Positions 8,500 through 16,633 of a stretch of 64,000 nucleotides of DNA are shown here, in pieces. The notes below the pieces were generated by a model, which saw only the letters and a list, made by a program, of their open reading frames with translations, had not been told where the DNA came from and did not search any database. Source of the DNA: Chelatococcus asaccharovorans (GTDB taxonomy: Bacteria; Pseudomonadota; Alphaproteobacteria; Rhizobiales; Beijerinckiaceae). Location of the stretch: contig NZ_QJJK01000001.1 of assembly GCF_003201475.1 (NCBI RefSeq), positions 632,501 to 696,500 on the forward strand. The letters are read 5' to 3'. The first letter of the stretch is position 1, and every line of letters begins with the position of its first letter. A program made the translations under genes and the position numbers.

Positions 8500-9586
8500 C
8501 GGCGGGCTCCCAGGAGAGGGTGACGGGGGTGCCCTGGGCGAAGACCGGGGCGCCCGCGCCATGGGGCTGCTCGGCGGTGATCTCCACCGGTGCGGCATCG
8601 AGCCCCACCACATATTGCACGCTGGCGCCGCCGAAGATCATCTGCCGCACGACGCCGGTCGCGCGCGCGACGCCGGCTCCCGCTGCCCCGGCCGCTTCCG
8701 CCGCAGGTCCCGCGCCGATGCGCACCCGCTCGAAGCGCAGCGCCAGGATCGCCTCCCCGGACGGCATGTCCCCGATGGACGTCTCGCGCAGCGCGGCGGC
8801 AAAATGGAGGTCGCCGAGCCGGACCATCGCCAGCCCATTGGCCACGCCGTCCACCGTCACCGGCAGGAGATTGGCATGGCCGATGAAGCCCGCCACGAAG
8901 CGCGTCGCCGGCGCGTCATAAAGCTCCTGCGGGGAAGCGATCTGCTCCACCCGGCCGGCGTTCATGACGGCGACCTTGTCCGACATGGCAAGCGCCTCGC
9001 CCTGGTCGTGGGTAACGAAGACGAAGGTCGTGCCGATCTCCTGCTGGATGCGCTTCAGCTCGATCTGCATCTGGTGGCGCAGCTTGAGGTCGAGCGCGCT
9101 CAGGGGCTCGTCGAGCAACAGCACCTTCGGCCGCTTCACCAGGGCGCGCGCCAGCGCCACGCGCTGCATCTGCCCGCCGGAAAGCTGGCCGGGCTTGCGC
9201 GCGGCGAAGCCCGACAGGCCGACGAGCGCCAGCGCGTCGCCGACCCGGCTGCGGATCTCGGCGCGCGGCCGGCCTTCCGCCTCCAGCCCGAAGGCGACAT
9301 TGGCCTCGACGCTCATATGCGGGAACAAGGCCCAGCGCTGGAAGACGATGTTGGTCGGCCGCCGGTAGGGCGGCACATCAGCCATGTCCTGTCCGGCGAT
9401 GCGGATTATGCCTTCATCGGGCGCCTCGAAACCCGACAGCATCCGAAGCGTCGTCGACTTGCCGCAGCCCGACGGCCCCAGCAGCGAGAAGAACTCCCCG
9501 CTGCCGATCCCGAACGAAATGGCATCGACCGCAAGATGCGAGCCGAAACGCTTCGTCACGCCGACCAGTTCTACAGTTCCTGACAC
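8477..9586 (-). CDS. ABC transporter ATP-binding protein, PotA-like
   Basis: A 369-residue ATPase of the polyamine/iron/Opp-independent CUT1-like group. The Walker A motif GPSGCGKST is at 37-45, the signature LSGGQMQRVALARAL near 135, Walker B VLLLDEPLSALD near 155, and the switch histidine in FVTHDQGEAL. A C-terminal TOBE-type beta domain covers roughly residues 270-369, typical of PotA and FbpC. The start codon is GTG at 9586, 78 bp downstream of the binding-protein gene. It energises the two permeases encoded immediately downstream. Confidence 0.9.
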   Translation of the reverse strand: MSGTVELVGVTKRFGSHLAVDAISFGIGSGEFFSLLGPSGCGKSTTLRMLSGFEAPDEGIIRIAGQDMADVPPYRRPTNIVFQRWALFPHMSVEANVAFGLEAEGRPRAEIRSRVGDALALVGLSGFAARKPGQLSGGQMQRVALARALVKRPKVLLLDEPLSALDLKLRHQMQIELKRIQQEIGTTFVFVTHDQGEALAMSDKVAVMNAGRVEQIASPQELYDAPATRFVAGFIGHANLLPVTVDGVANGLAMVRLGDLHFAAALRETSIGDMPSGEAILALRFERVRIGAGPAAEAAGAAGAGVARATGVVRQMIFGGASVQYVVGLDAAPVEITAEQPHGAGAPVFAQGTPVTLSWEPADGRLFKA

Positions 9587-9664
9587 GTGGCTAGGTCCCG
9601 GATACGATCCACGTTAAAGGATAAGACTTCGCGGGCGGTGCGCGCGGCACGACCCACCGACGAC

Positions 9665-10729
9665 TCAACGCATCTTCAGCTTGATCTCGCGCGCCCAGCG
9701 ATCACGCCAGTCGGCGGCGACGGTCGCGATATAGGCGAAATCGATCTGAACAGCGTTCTTTGCGATGGCAGGGTTGAGAATGGGATTCTCGACCTGCTCC
9801 TTGGACAAGGTCGCATTGGTGACGAGGGGTATCGACGACGTGACGAGCGCATAGCGGCCTGCCCGGTCCGGCGTCAGAAGCTCATTGAGGAGATCCTCAC
9901 AGACGGCGCGCTGGGCCGGCGTCACGCCTTTCGCAATCGCCATATAGATCGGGAAGGCGATCGCCCCTTCCTTCGGCACGGCAAAGCCCACGGGAGAGCC
10001 TTCCTTGATCCAGACATCCGAGACGGACGAGAACCACGGTGCGATCGGGGCATCGCCGCTGATCACGAGATTCTTGAGCGCGTCGTTGGAATCGACCAGG
10101 GCCCGGAAGTTCTTGGCATTTTCGGACAAGAGCTTGAAGCCGATGTCGGGATTCTTTTCATCGGCACCGTTGAGCTTCGAGACAAGGCCAACAAGCCGCA
10201 GGTCATTATCAAAAGTGACGATCTTGCCCCGGCTGTCCGGGCTCCAGAGCACGCTCCAGGAGGTCGGCGGCTCTTTCATCACGCGCGTATTGTAGAGCAG
10301 GCCGATGCCCATCGCCTGGTAGGGAACACCGCGGGCCTCAGGACGCGCATAGGACGGCAGCGTATTCGCCATATTGGGGATGTTCGCCTTGTTCAGCGTT
10401 TCCCACATGTCATCGGCATCGCCGCGATTGATTGTATCGGCATTGAAGAAGCCGCAATGGACGAGCGGCTGGTCCGGTGTCGTACGACGCGCGGTGACCA
10501 TCTTCGGATAGATGATCGCGTTTGTCGTCTCGACGATATCGATGCCGACCTTCGGATTTTTCTTCAGATAATCGGCGATGACTTCCTTCGGCACCACGTC
10601 GGAGCCGGAACCTGCGAACATGAAAAAAGAGATCTTCGCATCCCGCTCAGCCTGCGCCAGCGCCGCCGGACCACTTGCCACGGCTGCTGCGAGGAGACTC
10701 GTCGCGAATAACAGGGCTTTCGCCGACAT
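9665..10729 (-). CDS. extracellular solute-binding protein, PotD-like
   Basis: A 354-residue periplasmic binding protein. A Sec signal peptide covers about residues 1-27 (MSAKALLFATSLLAAAVASG, cleavage after AQA). The mature part contains motifs of the bacterial extracellular solute-binding family 1/PotD group, such as PDSRGKIVTFDND. The ATG at 10729 is preceded by GAGAGG at suitable distance; a further in-frame ATG upstream would place extra residues before the signal peptide. It is the first gene of the operon and is divergent from the AsnC regulator, so its promoter lies in 10730-10922. Confidence 0.87.
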   Translation of the reverse strand: MSAKALLFATSLLAAAVASGPAALAQAERDAKISFFMFAGSGSDVVPKEVIADYLKKNPKVGIDIVETTNAIIYPKMVTARRTTPDQPLVHCGFFNADTINRGDADDMWETLNKANIPNMANTLPSYARPEARGVPYQAMGIGLLYNTRVMKEPPTSWSVLWSPDSRGKIVTFDNDLRLVGLVSKLNGADEKNPDIGFKLLSENAKNFRALVDSNDALKNLVISGDAPIAPWFSSVSDVWIKEGSPVGFAVPKEGAIAFPIYMAIAKGVTPAQRAVCEDLLNELLTPDRAGRYALVTSSIPLVTNATLSKEQVENPILNPAIAKNAVQIDFAYIATVAADWRDRWAREIKLKMR

Positions 10730-10797
10730 CGTTGCACCCTCTCTGTTCGTTGCCTTTGGCGCTTTGGCTGTGTATTTGCGCAAAAGCGGCTTTATGA

Positions 10798-10835
10798 TAC
10801 GCAATGCGTAATGCTAAACGTCGGTTTGATACGCA
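10798..10835. promoter_or_regulatory. candidate AsnC operator in the divergent promoter region
   Basis: A 13-bp palindrome (TACGCA, A, TGCGTA) spans 10798-10810. A second TTGATACGCA lies at 10826-10835, so the element TGATACGCA occurs twice about 30 bp apart. This fits repeated binding by an Lrp/AsnC octamer between the divergent importer operon and its regulator. It is seen directly in the sequence; the function is inferred. Confidence 0.45.
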
Positions 10836-10922
10836 GTCAATAGATATGAATGCGACTCTCATGCGCAAAATATGAATTTTTTGAGCAGCAATATGCCTAT
10901 CGCGAAGCCAGAGGAGAGAGAC

Positions 10923-11441
10923 GTGAATGGGATCAATCTCGATGCGCTGGACAAGCGCATCATCGCCGCGCTCTCCCGCAACGGCCGCCAGCCCTATCGC
11001 GAGATCGCGCGCGACCTGAAAGTGTCGGAGGCAACGGTCCGCCAGCGCGTCAGCCGCCTCACGGATTCCGGCCTCATTCGCATTGCAGCCGTCGGCAATT
11101 TCATCGCGCTCGGCTTCGACGTCGTCGCCCTCATCCATCTCAAGGTGCCGCCGGCCTATGTCGACGACTATGCGCGCCGGATCGCCGAATATGCCTCCGT
11201 ACGCTTCGTTTCGATTTCCTTCGGCAGCGCCGACATCATCCTGCAGAGCCTACACACCACGATGCACTCGCTGCACAACTTCATCCGCAACGAAATGCCG
11301 GCCCAACTGCCGCATATCACGTCAGTGGAGGTGTTCCCGCAGGTGGAGACGCTGAAGAGTTCGTGGACCTGGGAAACCTGGTTCGGGCTCGAACAGGAAG
11401 CGGGCTTTCCGCCCGCATCACCGATCGATGATCCCGAATAG
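10923..11441 (+). CDS. Lrp/AsnC family transcriptional regulator
   Basis: A 172-residue regulator with an N-terminal winged helix-turn-helix (LDALDKRIIAALSRNGRQPY to VSEATVRQRVSRL) and a C-terminal ligand-binding RAM/AsnC domain. The start is set at GTG 10923 because AGGAG at 10912-10916 lies six bases upstream and the helix-turn-helix begins within ten residues. ATGs at 10872 and 10893 in the same frame would add a non-conserved tail. It is divergent from the nine-gene importer/catabolic operon and co-directional with a NIPSNAP gene 65 bp downstream. It probably senses an amino acid or related metabolite and controls both units. Confidence 0.88.
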   Translation: MNGINLDALDKRIIAALSRNGRQPYREIARDLKVSEATVRQRVSRLTDSGLIRIAAVGNFIALGFDVVALIHLKVPPAYVDDYARRIAEYASVRFVSISFGSADIILQSLHTTMHSLHNFIRNEMPAQLPHITSVEVFPQVETLKSSWTWETWFGLEQEAGFPPASPIDDPE

Positions 11442-11506
11442 GTCCGTGCCCCTCATGCCGTCTCCCGCGGCCTCGTCAACCGATGTCCAAAGATGGACCC
11501 TCGCCA

Positions 11507-11818
11507 ATGATCGTTGAAATCCGCACCTACACCTTCCGCTCGGGGACGATGGCGCAGTATCTCGCGGCCTTCCACCGCATCGGCTTTGCCCTGCAAAAGA
11601 AACATCTCGGCCAATGCCTCGGCTTCCTCACCTCGGAGACCGGGCCGATCGAGCAGGTCGTGCAGATCTTCGGCTATGAGAGCTGGGAGGACCGGGACCA
11701 CCGCCGCGCGGCGCTCTATGCCGACGCGAGCTTCAAAGCCATGAGCGAGGAACTGCACCCGCTCATCCAGAGCAAAGACAGCCAGATCTTCCGCTCCGTG
11801 CCGTTTGCCGCGCCGTAA
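11507..11818 (+). CDS. NIPSNAP family protein (second copy)
   Basis: A 103-residue NIPSNAP-domain protein starting MIVEIRTYTFRSGTMAQYL and containing GFLTSETGPIEQVVQIFGYE. An ATG 24 bases upstream is in frame, but the domain begins exactly at the chosen start. It follows the AsnC-type regulator and is probably co-transcribed. It is only distantly similar to the 2812-3129 NIPSNAP, so the two may form a heteromer or act on successive intermediates; this is speculation. Confidence 0.8.
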   Translation: MIVEIRTYTFRSGTMAQYLAAFHRIGFALQKKHLGQCLGFLTSETGPIEQVVQIFGYESWEDRDHRRAALYADASFKAMSEELHPLIQSKDSQIFRSVPFAAP

Positions 11819-11839
11819 AGGCCTCCATGTTGCACGGAT

Positions 11840-12793
11840 TCAGGCGCGGGCGGCGAGGCGGATCCGCGGGTCGAGGCGGGAATAGAGCACGTCGACGATG
11901 AGGTTGATCAGGACGAAGGCGACGGCCGTCACGAGCAAGCCGCCCTGAATGACGGGATAGTCCCGGCGCAGGATGCCCTGGATTACCAACCGCCCGATGC
12001 CGGGCAGCGAGAAGACCGTCTCGATCACCACCGAGCCGCTCACCATGTGGCTGGTGATGATGCCGATGACGGTGACGACCGGCACGACGACATTGCGCAG
12101 GGCATGTCTGTTGATGATCTGCCAGCTCGGCAGCCCCTTGGCGCGGGCGGTGCGCACATAGTCCTGGTTCAGCACCTCCAGCATGCTGGACCGCGTGATG
12201 CGCGCCAGAAGGCCCATCTGCAGGAAGCCGAGCGTGAAGGCCGGCAAGGTCAGCGCCTTCAGCCAGCCCGCGGGATCCTCGCTGAACGGCACGTAGCCAC
12301 CGGTCGGAAACCAGCCGAGCCCCACCGCAAAGGCGAAGATCAGAATGAGCGCCAGCCAGAAGTTCGGCAGCGAGACGCCCAGCAACGCGCTCGCCATGCA
12401 GGCCTGGTCGACCCAGCTCCCGCGATAGACCGCGGCGACGACACCCGCGGCCACGCCGAAGGTCACCGTCAGCACCATGGCATAGGCGGTGAGCGACAAT
12501 GTCACCGGAATGCGCTCGATAATGGCGCTGGTCACGCTGCGCTGCAGCAGGATGGACTGGCCGAGGTCGCCCTGCAGCAGGGAACCGTACCACTGCATCA
12601 GCCGGACGAGGAACGGCTCGTTGAGCCCGAGTTGCTGGCGGACGAGCTCGACCTCCTCCTGCGTGGCATTCGCGCCGGCGATGACGGCGGCGGGATCGCC
12701 CGGCACGAGCTGCATGATCGAAAAGGCGATCAGCGTGACCAGGAAGATCACCGGGATCGAGGCGATCAGCCGATGCAGGATATAGCGTGTCAT
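11840..12793 (-). CDS. peptide/nickel-type ABC permease, DppB-like
   Basis: A 317-residue permease of the dipeptide/oligopeptide class. The N-terminal helix MTRYILHRLIASIPVIFLV is followed by the family signature LVPGDPAAVIAG. A periplasmic loop has QQLGLNEPFLVRLMQWY, and the EAA-like loop reads YVRTARAKGLPSWQIINRHALRN. It is the last gene of the operon, downstream of the DppC-like gene, an unusual A-C-B order. No ATPase gene follows: the next gene, on the other strand, is the NIPSNAP gene. It should form the channel with the 12858-13814 permease. Confidence 0.9.
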   Translation of the reverse strand: MTRYILHRLIASIPVIFLVTLIAFSIMQLVPGDPAAVIAGANATQEEVELVRQQLGLNEPFLVRLMQWYGSLLQGDLGQSILLQRSVTSAIIERIPVTLSLTAYAMVLTVTFGVAAGVVAAVYRGSWVDQACMASALLGVSLPNFWLALILIFAFAVGLGWFPTGGYVPFSEDPAGWLKALTLPAFTLGFLQMGLLARITRSSMLEVLNQDYVRTARAKGLPSWQIINRHALRNVVVPVVTVIGIITSHMVSGSVVIETVFSLPGIGRLVIQGILRRDYPVIQGGLLVTAVAFVLINLIVDVLYSRLDPRIRLAARA

Positions 12794-12857
12794 GCTGCGG
12801 TCCCTCCGGGCCGGCGGAAAGCAGGGCTGGGCGCCATCCTGGAGATCTGCCGCGCGC

Positions 12858-13814
12858 TCATGCGTCCGCCCTGTCCTTCAAGCGTGGATCGAGCACATCG
12901 CGCAGCGCATCACCGAGCAAGTTGAGCGCGAGCACCGTCAAGGTGACGGCAATTCCGGGAATAAGCGTGATCCAGGGCGCCTCGCGGATATAGGACCGCC
13001 CGTCGGCGATGATGTTGCCCCAGCTCGGCGTGGGCGGCGGCGTGCCGACGCCGAGAAAGCTCAGCACCGCTTCGGCGAGAACCGCATAAGCGAAGATGAA
13101 GCTGAGCTGCACGATCAGCGGTGCGAAACTGTTGGGCAGGACGTGGCGCAGGAGCACGATGAAGGGCTTCACTCCGGCCGAGACGGCGGCCTCGACATAG
13201 CTCATCTCGCGCACGACGAGCACCGACGCCCGGACGATCCGCGCCGTGGTCGGGACATAGATCGCCGAGAGAGCAAGCACGACATTGAGGTCGGAAGGCC
13301 CCAGCGCCGCGGCGATGGCGATGGCCAGCATGATCGAGGGAAAGGCCATCAAGGCATCCATGCAGCGCATGATGATGCCGTCGAAGGCTCGGAAATAGCC
13401 TGCGCAGGCTCCGATGATGGTCCCGAGTACACCGGAGACGATCATCACCCAGAAGCCGATCCGCAGCGATACGCGCGCCCCCATCACCAGGCGGCTGTAG
13501 AGATCACGCCCGAGATGGTCCGTGCCGAGCCAGAACTGGCCACTGAACGGCGGCTGGAAGCGGTAACGCATCTGAATGCGCAGCGGATCCTGGGTGATCA
13601 GCCATCCCGCCAGGATCGCGACCAGCGTCATGAAGGCGACGATCGTAAATCCTAACACAAAGCTCCGGTGCGCCAGCAACTGCCGGAAAACCCGGGAGCG
13701 CCAGAAGCGCTGCCGGGGTGCCACGGGCAAGACGTCAGCAGAAGAGGCTCCGGCTTGCGAGGCCACAACGGTCGAAACCCGGGGGGCCTCGCTCAGGCTG
13801 ACGTTGTCATGCAA
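12858..13814 (-). CDS. peptide/nickel-type ABC permease, DppC-like
   Basis: About 318 residues with an N-terminal cytoplasmic segment, a first helix (FVLGFTIVAFMTLVAILAGWL) and the typical HLGTD-like motif LGTDHLGRDLYSRLVMGAR. The coupling loop reads YVEAAVSAGVKPFIVLLRHVLPN. No ATG is available near the 5' end. A TTG at 13814 overlapping the end of the binding-protein gene is the best candidate, with GTG 13766 as alternative; the frame is open further upstream over the preceding gene. It pairs with the DppB-like permease to import a peptide-like or acylated solute. Confidence 0.86.
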   Translation of the reverse strand: MHDNVSLSEAPRVSTVVASQAGASSADVLPVAPRQRFWRSRVFRQLLAHRSFVLGFTIVAFMTLVAILAGWLITQDPLRIQMRYRFQPPFSGQFWLGTDHLGRDLYSRLVMGARVSLRIGFWVMIVSGVLGTIIGACAGYFRAFDGIIMRCMDALMAFPSIMLAIAIAAALGPSDLNVVLALSAIYVPTTARIVRASVLVVREMSYVEAAVSAGVKPFIVLLRHVLPNSFAPLIVQLSFIFAYAVLAEAVLSFLGVGTPPPTPSWGNIIADGRSYIREAPWITLIPGIAVTLTVLALNLLGDALRDVLDPRLKDRADA

Positions 13815-15366
13815 AGCTGACGCCCCACAGACGCGTGGTGCGGAACGGCGTGAAACCGACGACCTTGTTGCTGCGCACCTGGGTCTGGCCGATATCGCCC
13901 AGCTTGATCGACAGAACATTGTCGATGATGTGCTGTTGCGCCTTGTACCACGCCTCTTTGCGCTCCTCCGCTGTCGGCTTCAACTGCATGTCGGCCACCA
14001 TCTGCGCCAGGACGGGATCTTCCACGTTATTGGCCGACGTCTTGCCGCCGAGATCGCCGATCGACAACACGGGATCGCCCAGCCACGGGCCGGTGCCGAA
14101 CTGGCCGGGGTTGAGCGACCAGCCTGTCTTCTTCACGCGCAGCGCCACGACGGCCGGCCAGTCCATGGTTTCGATCTGCGTCTTGATGCCGATCGACTTC
14201 AACTGCTCGGAAACGATGAGGGCCGTGTTGGAGTGCCAGGGAAAGGTGCTGGCGCCGATGATCTGAATAACCTCGTCCTTATAGCCCGACTCCGCTACAA
14301 GTTTCTTGGCCTTTTCGGCGTTTTTTATATTGTAGAGCGGCGCCTTGACCCCTTCGGGATACAGCGGATAGCCCGGATATTGCAAATAGGGGTTGAGGCG
14401 ATAGTTGCCGTCGCTCGCGCCCGCGAGGATCTCGTCCATATCGAGGATGGAGGCGATCGCCTGGCGGAACGGGAGCTTGTCCATGGGCGCCACGGCCATG
14501 TTCATGTTCATATTCTGCATGGCCGTCGGCATGCGGTTGATGACGGTGAGCGCCGTGTTGTTCTTGAGACCGGGGACCGCATGTTCCGGCACGAGATCGG
14601 CGAGATGGATCTCCCCGGTCTCGATGGCCGCCACCATGGCCGAGGGCTCGGCGATGATGCGGAAGGTGAGCGTATCGAACAGGGCGTCCTTGCGCCCGCC
14701 ATAGCCGCTCGGGCCGGGATAGCGCGTATCGAGCGCGTAGTCGTCGAAACGCGCCAGCTTCACATGGCTGTCGGCCTTGTTCTCGACGAGCTTATAGGGG
14801 CCCGTACCAATGAAACTGGTCTTGCCCGGATCCTTGTCGCCGTCTTCGGCCGGCAGGATGGCCACCAAGACTTCCGGCTGGCTGAAGTTGTTCAGGAAAA
14901 GCGGCTGTGGCGCCTTGAGCTTGACCGCCACCGTGCCGGGATCGACGATGCTGACCTCAGCGATCTGGTCGAGATAGCGCCGGCGCAGGCTCATGCGCTG
15001 ATAGCGCTCGATGGATGCCTTGACGTCCGTCGCCGTCATCTCCTTGCCGTTATGGAACTTGACGCCCTTGCGCAGCTTGAAGGTATAGGTGAGCCCGTCC
15101 GGCGAAATGTCCCAGGATTCCGCGAGCCCAGCCGAGGGCTGCAATTTCTCGTCGCGGGTCACCAGCGCTTCATAGAGATGCAGGTTGATGATCCGCCCGA
15201 CGTCGTCGGTCGTCCCCATGATGTCGAGCGACGGAATGGGGCTGCCGATACCGACGATGATATCGCCGCCCTTCTTTCCGGCGATCTGCGCGAAAGCCTT
15301 GCGGTTCGCCAACATGAGGGCCGTCGCCGGCGCCCCCGCAATCAGTCCTCTGCGTGAAATCAACAT
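13807..15366 (-). CDS. ABC transporter substrate-binding protein, family 5 (DppA/OppA type)
   Basis: A 519-residue periplasmic binding protein. The N-terminus SRRGLIAGAPATALMLAN has a twin-arginine pattern, with cleavage expected after AFAQ. The mature chain carries family-5 features such as AESWDISPDGLTYTFKLRKGVKFHNG. Members bind peptides, nickel, glycosides or opines, so the ligand cannot be fixed. It lies 97 bp after the amidohydrolase gene in the same direction and precedes the two permeases, so it is part of the catabolic operon. The ligand may be the N-acyl or O-acyl compound that the amidohydrolase opens. Confidence 0.89.
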   Translation of the reverse strand: MLISRRGLIAGAPATALMLANRKAFAQIAGKKGGDIIVGIGSPIPSLDIMGTTDDVGRIINLHLYEALVTRDEKLQPSAGLAESWDISPDGLTYTFKLRKGVKFHNGKEMTATDVKASIERYQRMSLRRRYLDQIAEVSIVDPGTVAVKLKAPQPLFLNNFSQPEVLVAILPAEDGDKDPGKTSFIGTGPYKLVENKADSHVKLARFDDYALDTRYPGPSGYGGRKDALFDTLTFRIIAEPSAMVAAIETGEIHLADLVPEHAVPGLKNNTALTVINRMPTAMQNMNMNMAVAPMDKLPFRQAIASILDMDEILAGASDGNYRLNPYLQYPGYPLYPEGVKAPLYNIKNAEKAKKLVAESGYKDEVIQIIGASTFPWHSNTALIVSEQLKSIGIKTQIETMDWPAVVALRVKKTGWSLNPGQFGTGPWLGDPVLSIGDLGGKTSANNVEDPVLAQMVADMQLKPTAEERKEAWYKAQQHIIDNVLSIKLGDIGQTQVRSNKVVGFTPFRTTRLWGVSFA

Positions 15367-15463
15367 AGTTGTATTTCCCCTCTTGTTTGTATTTCAGCCG
15401 GATCTACTTATTTTCTTCATCTCCAAAGGAACGCGCAGCCGACGGCACAAGCCGGGACGACCA

Positions 15464-16618
15464 TCAGGCTGCCGCCGCACCATCGTGCCACCATTGGCCC
15501 GCGATCACCGTGCCACGCGGGACGAAGCGTCGGTCGGCCTGCAACGATCCGCCGATGCTGTCCTTGAAGACGACCGCGCCCTTGCGGATTTCGAGGAGCG
15601 TTGCGTCGCCGTGGGCACCGGGCCGCAGCGTGCCGAGATCGCTCCGCCGGCAGACCGCCGCCGGCGTGGCGGTGGCCGCGCGGATCACCTCTGCCAGGGG
15701 CATGCCGAGCACCAGGAACTTCGACATGGTCGCCAGGACGTCATAGGCAGGTCCGTCGATGCATTTCATATGGACATCGCTGGAGATCACATCCGGCGAG
15801 AGGCCGGATTCGAGCATGACACGCGCGACGTCGAAGCCGAAGGATCCCGATCCATGCCCGACATCCATGATGACCCCGCGTTCTTTCGCAGCGATCATGC
15901 AATCCCGCAGCTGCCCGCGGCTGGTCAGAGGCGAGTTTTCCTTAGGCGTGCAGTAATGGGTCAGCACATCACCCGGCCGCAGCGGATCGACGATGTCCTC
16001 GATGCGCGGCGGCATGCCGGCACCGACATGCACCATGACGGGCAGATCCCCCGCCAGTTCGGCGGCGCGGATGGCCATATGCAGCGGGATGGCGCCAAGC
16101 GCCCCTGTCGTCGATGCGCCCACGCGGATCTTCACGCCAACGACATGCTCGGCGTTGGCCCTGGCAGCCCCGACGCAGAGCGGAATGTCGAGAAAGCGCA
16201 GGTCCTCGGCTTCGCCGACGTGAACGCCGTCACCGACGAAAATACCGACGAGGCTCAGATTGAGGAAGGCGAGGATCCGTACCGGCGAACGCGGGGCGAC
16301 GAGGTCGATCAACCCGCGAATATTGCCGGCTCCGGCGCTGCCGGCATCGACGGCCGTCGTCATGCCGGACGCCCGGGCGACGCGCTCGGCCTCGACGCCG
16401 AGCAGGGTGCCGCCCCAATAAACATGCGTGTGCAGATCGATCAATCCGGGCACGACATAAAGCCCGGCCGCATCGCGCACCTCCCCGGCTGATGCATCGC
16501 TGATCGACGGCGCTAGCGCCGCCACGCGGCCGTCGGCAAAGGCGACGTCGAAGAGGCCATCGATGCCCTGGTCGGGGTCGATGACATGGCCGTTCTTGAT
16601 GAGGAGATCATAAGCCAT
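15464..16618 (-). CDS. amidohydrolase/deacetylase family metallohydrolase (COG3964)
   Basis: A 384-residue TIM-barrel metallohydrolase of the amidohydrolase superfamily. Visible ligands are the HxH in GLIDLHTHVYWGG, a candidate carbamylated Lys in VGVKIRVG, His in VMVHVGAGM and LTHYC, and the final Asp in ISSDVHMKC. The group is often misnamed dihydroorotase; a characterised Agrobacterium member of COG3964 hydrolysed acetylated 2-hydroxy acids such as acetyl-mandelate in vitro. Here it lies directly downstream of the SelA-like PLP gene, the conserved partner of this family. It probably removes an acyl group before the PLP enzyme acts; the natural substrate is unknown. Confidence 0.87.
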   Translation of the reverse strand: MAYDLLIKNGHVIDPDQGIDGLFDVAFADGRVAALAPSISDASAGEVRDAAGLYVVPGLIDLHTHVYWGGTLLGVEAERVARASGMTTAVDAGSAGAGNIRGLIDLVAPRSPVRILAFLNLSLVGIFVGDGVHVGEAEDLRFLDIPLCVGAARANAEHVVGVKIRVGASTTGALGAIPLHMAIRAAELAGDLPVMVHVGAGMPPRIEDIVDPLRPGDVLTHYCTPKENSPLTSRGQLRDCMIAAKERGVIMDVGHGSGSFGFDVARVMLESGLSPDVISSDVHMKCIDGPAYDVLATMSKFLVLGMPLAEVIRAATATPAAVCRRSDLGTLRPGAHGDATLLEIRKGAVVFKDSIGGSLQADRRFVPRGTVIAGQWWHDGAAAA

Positions 16619-16633
16619 GTCGAACTCTTCTGT

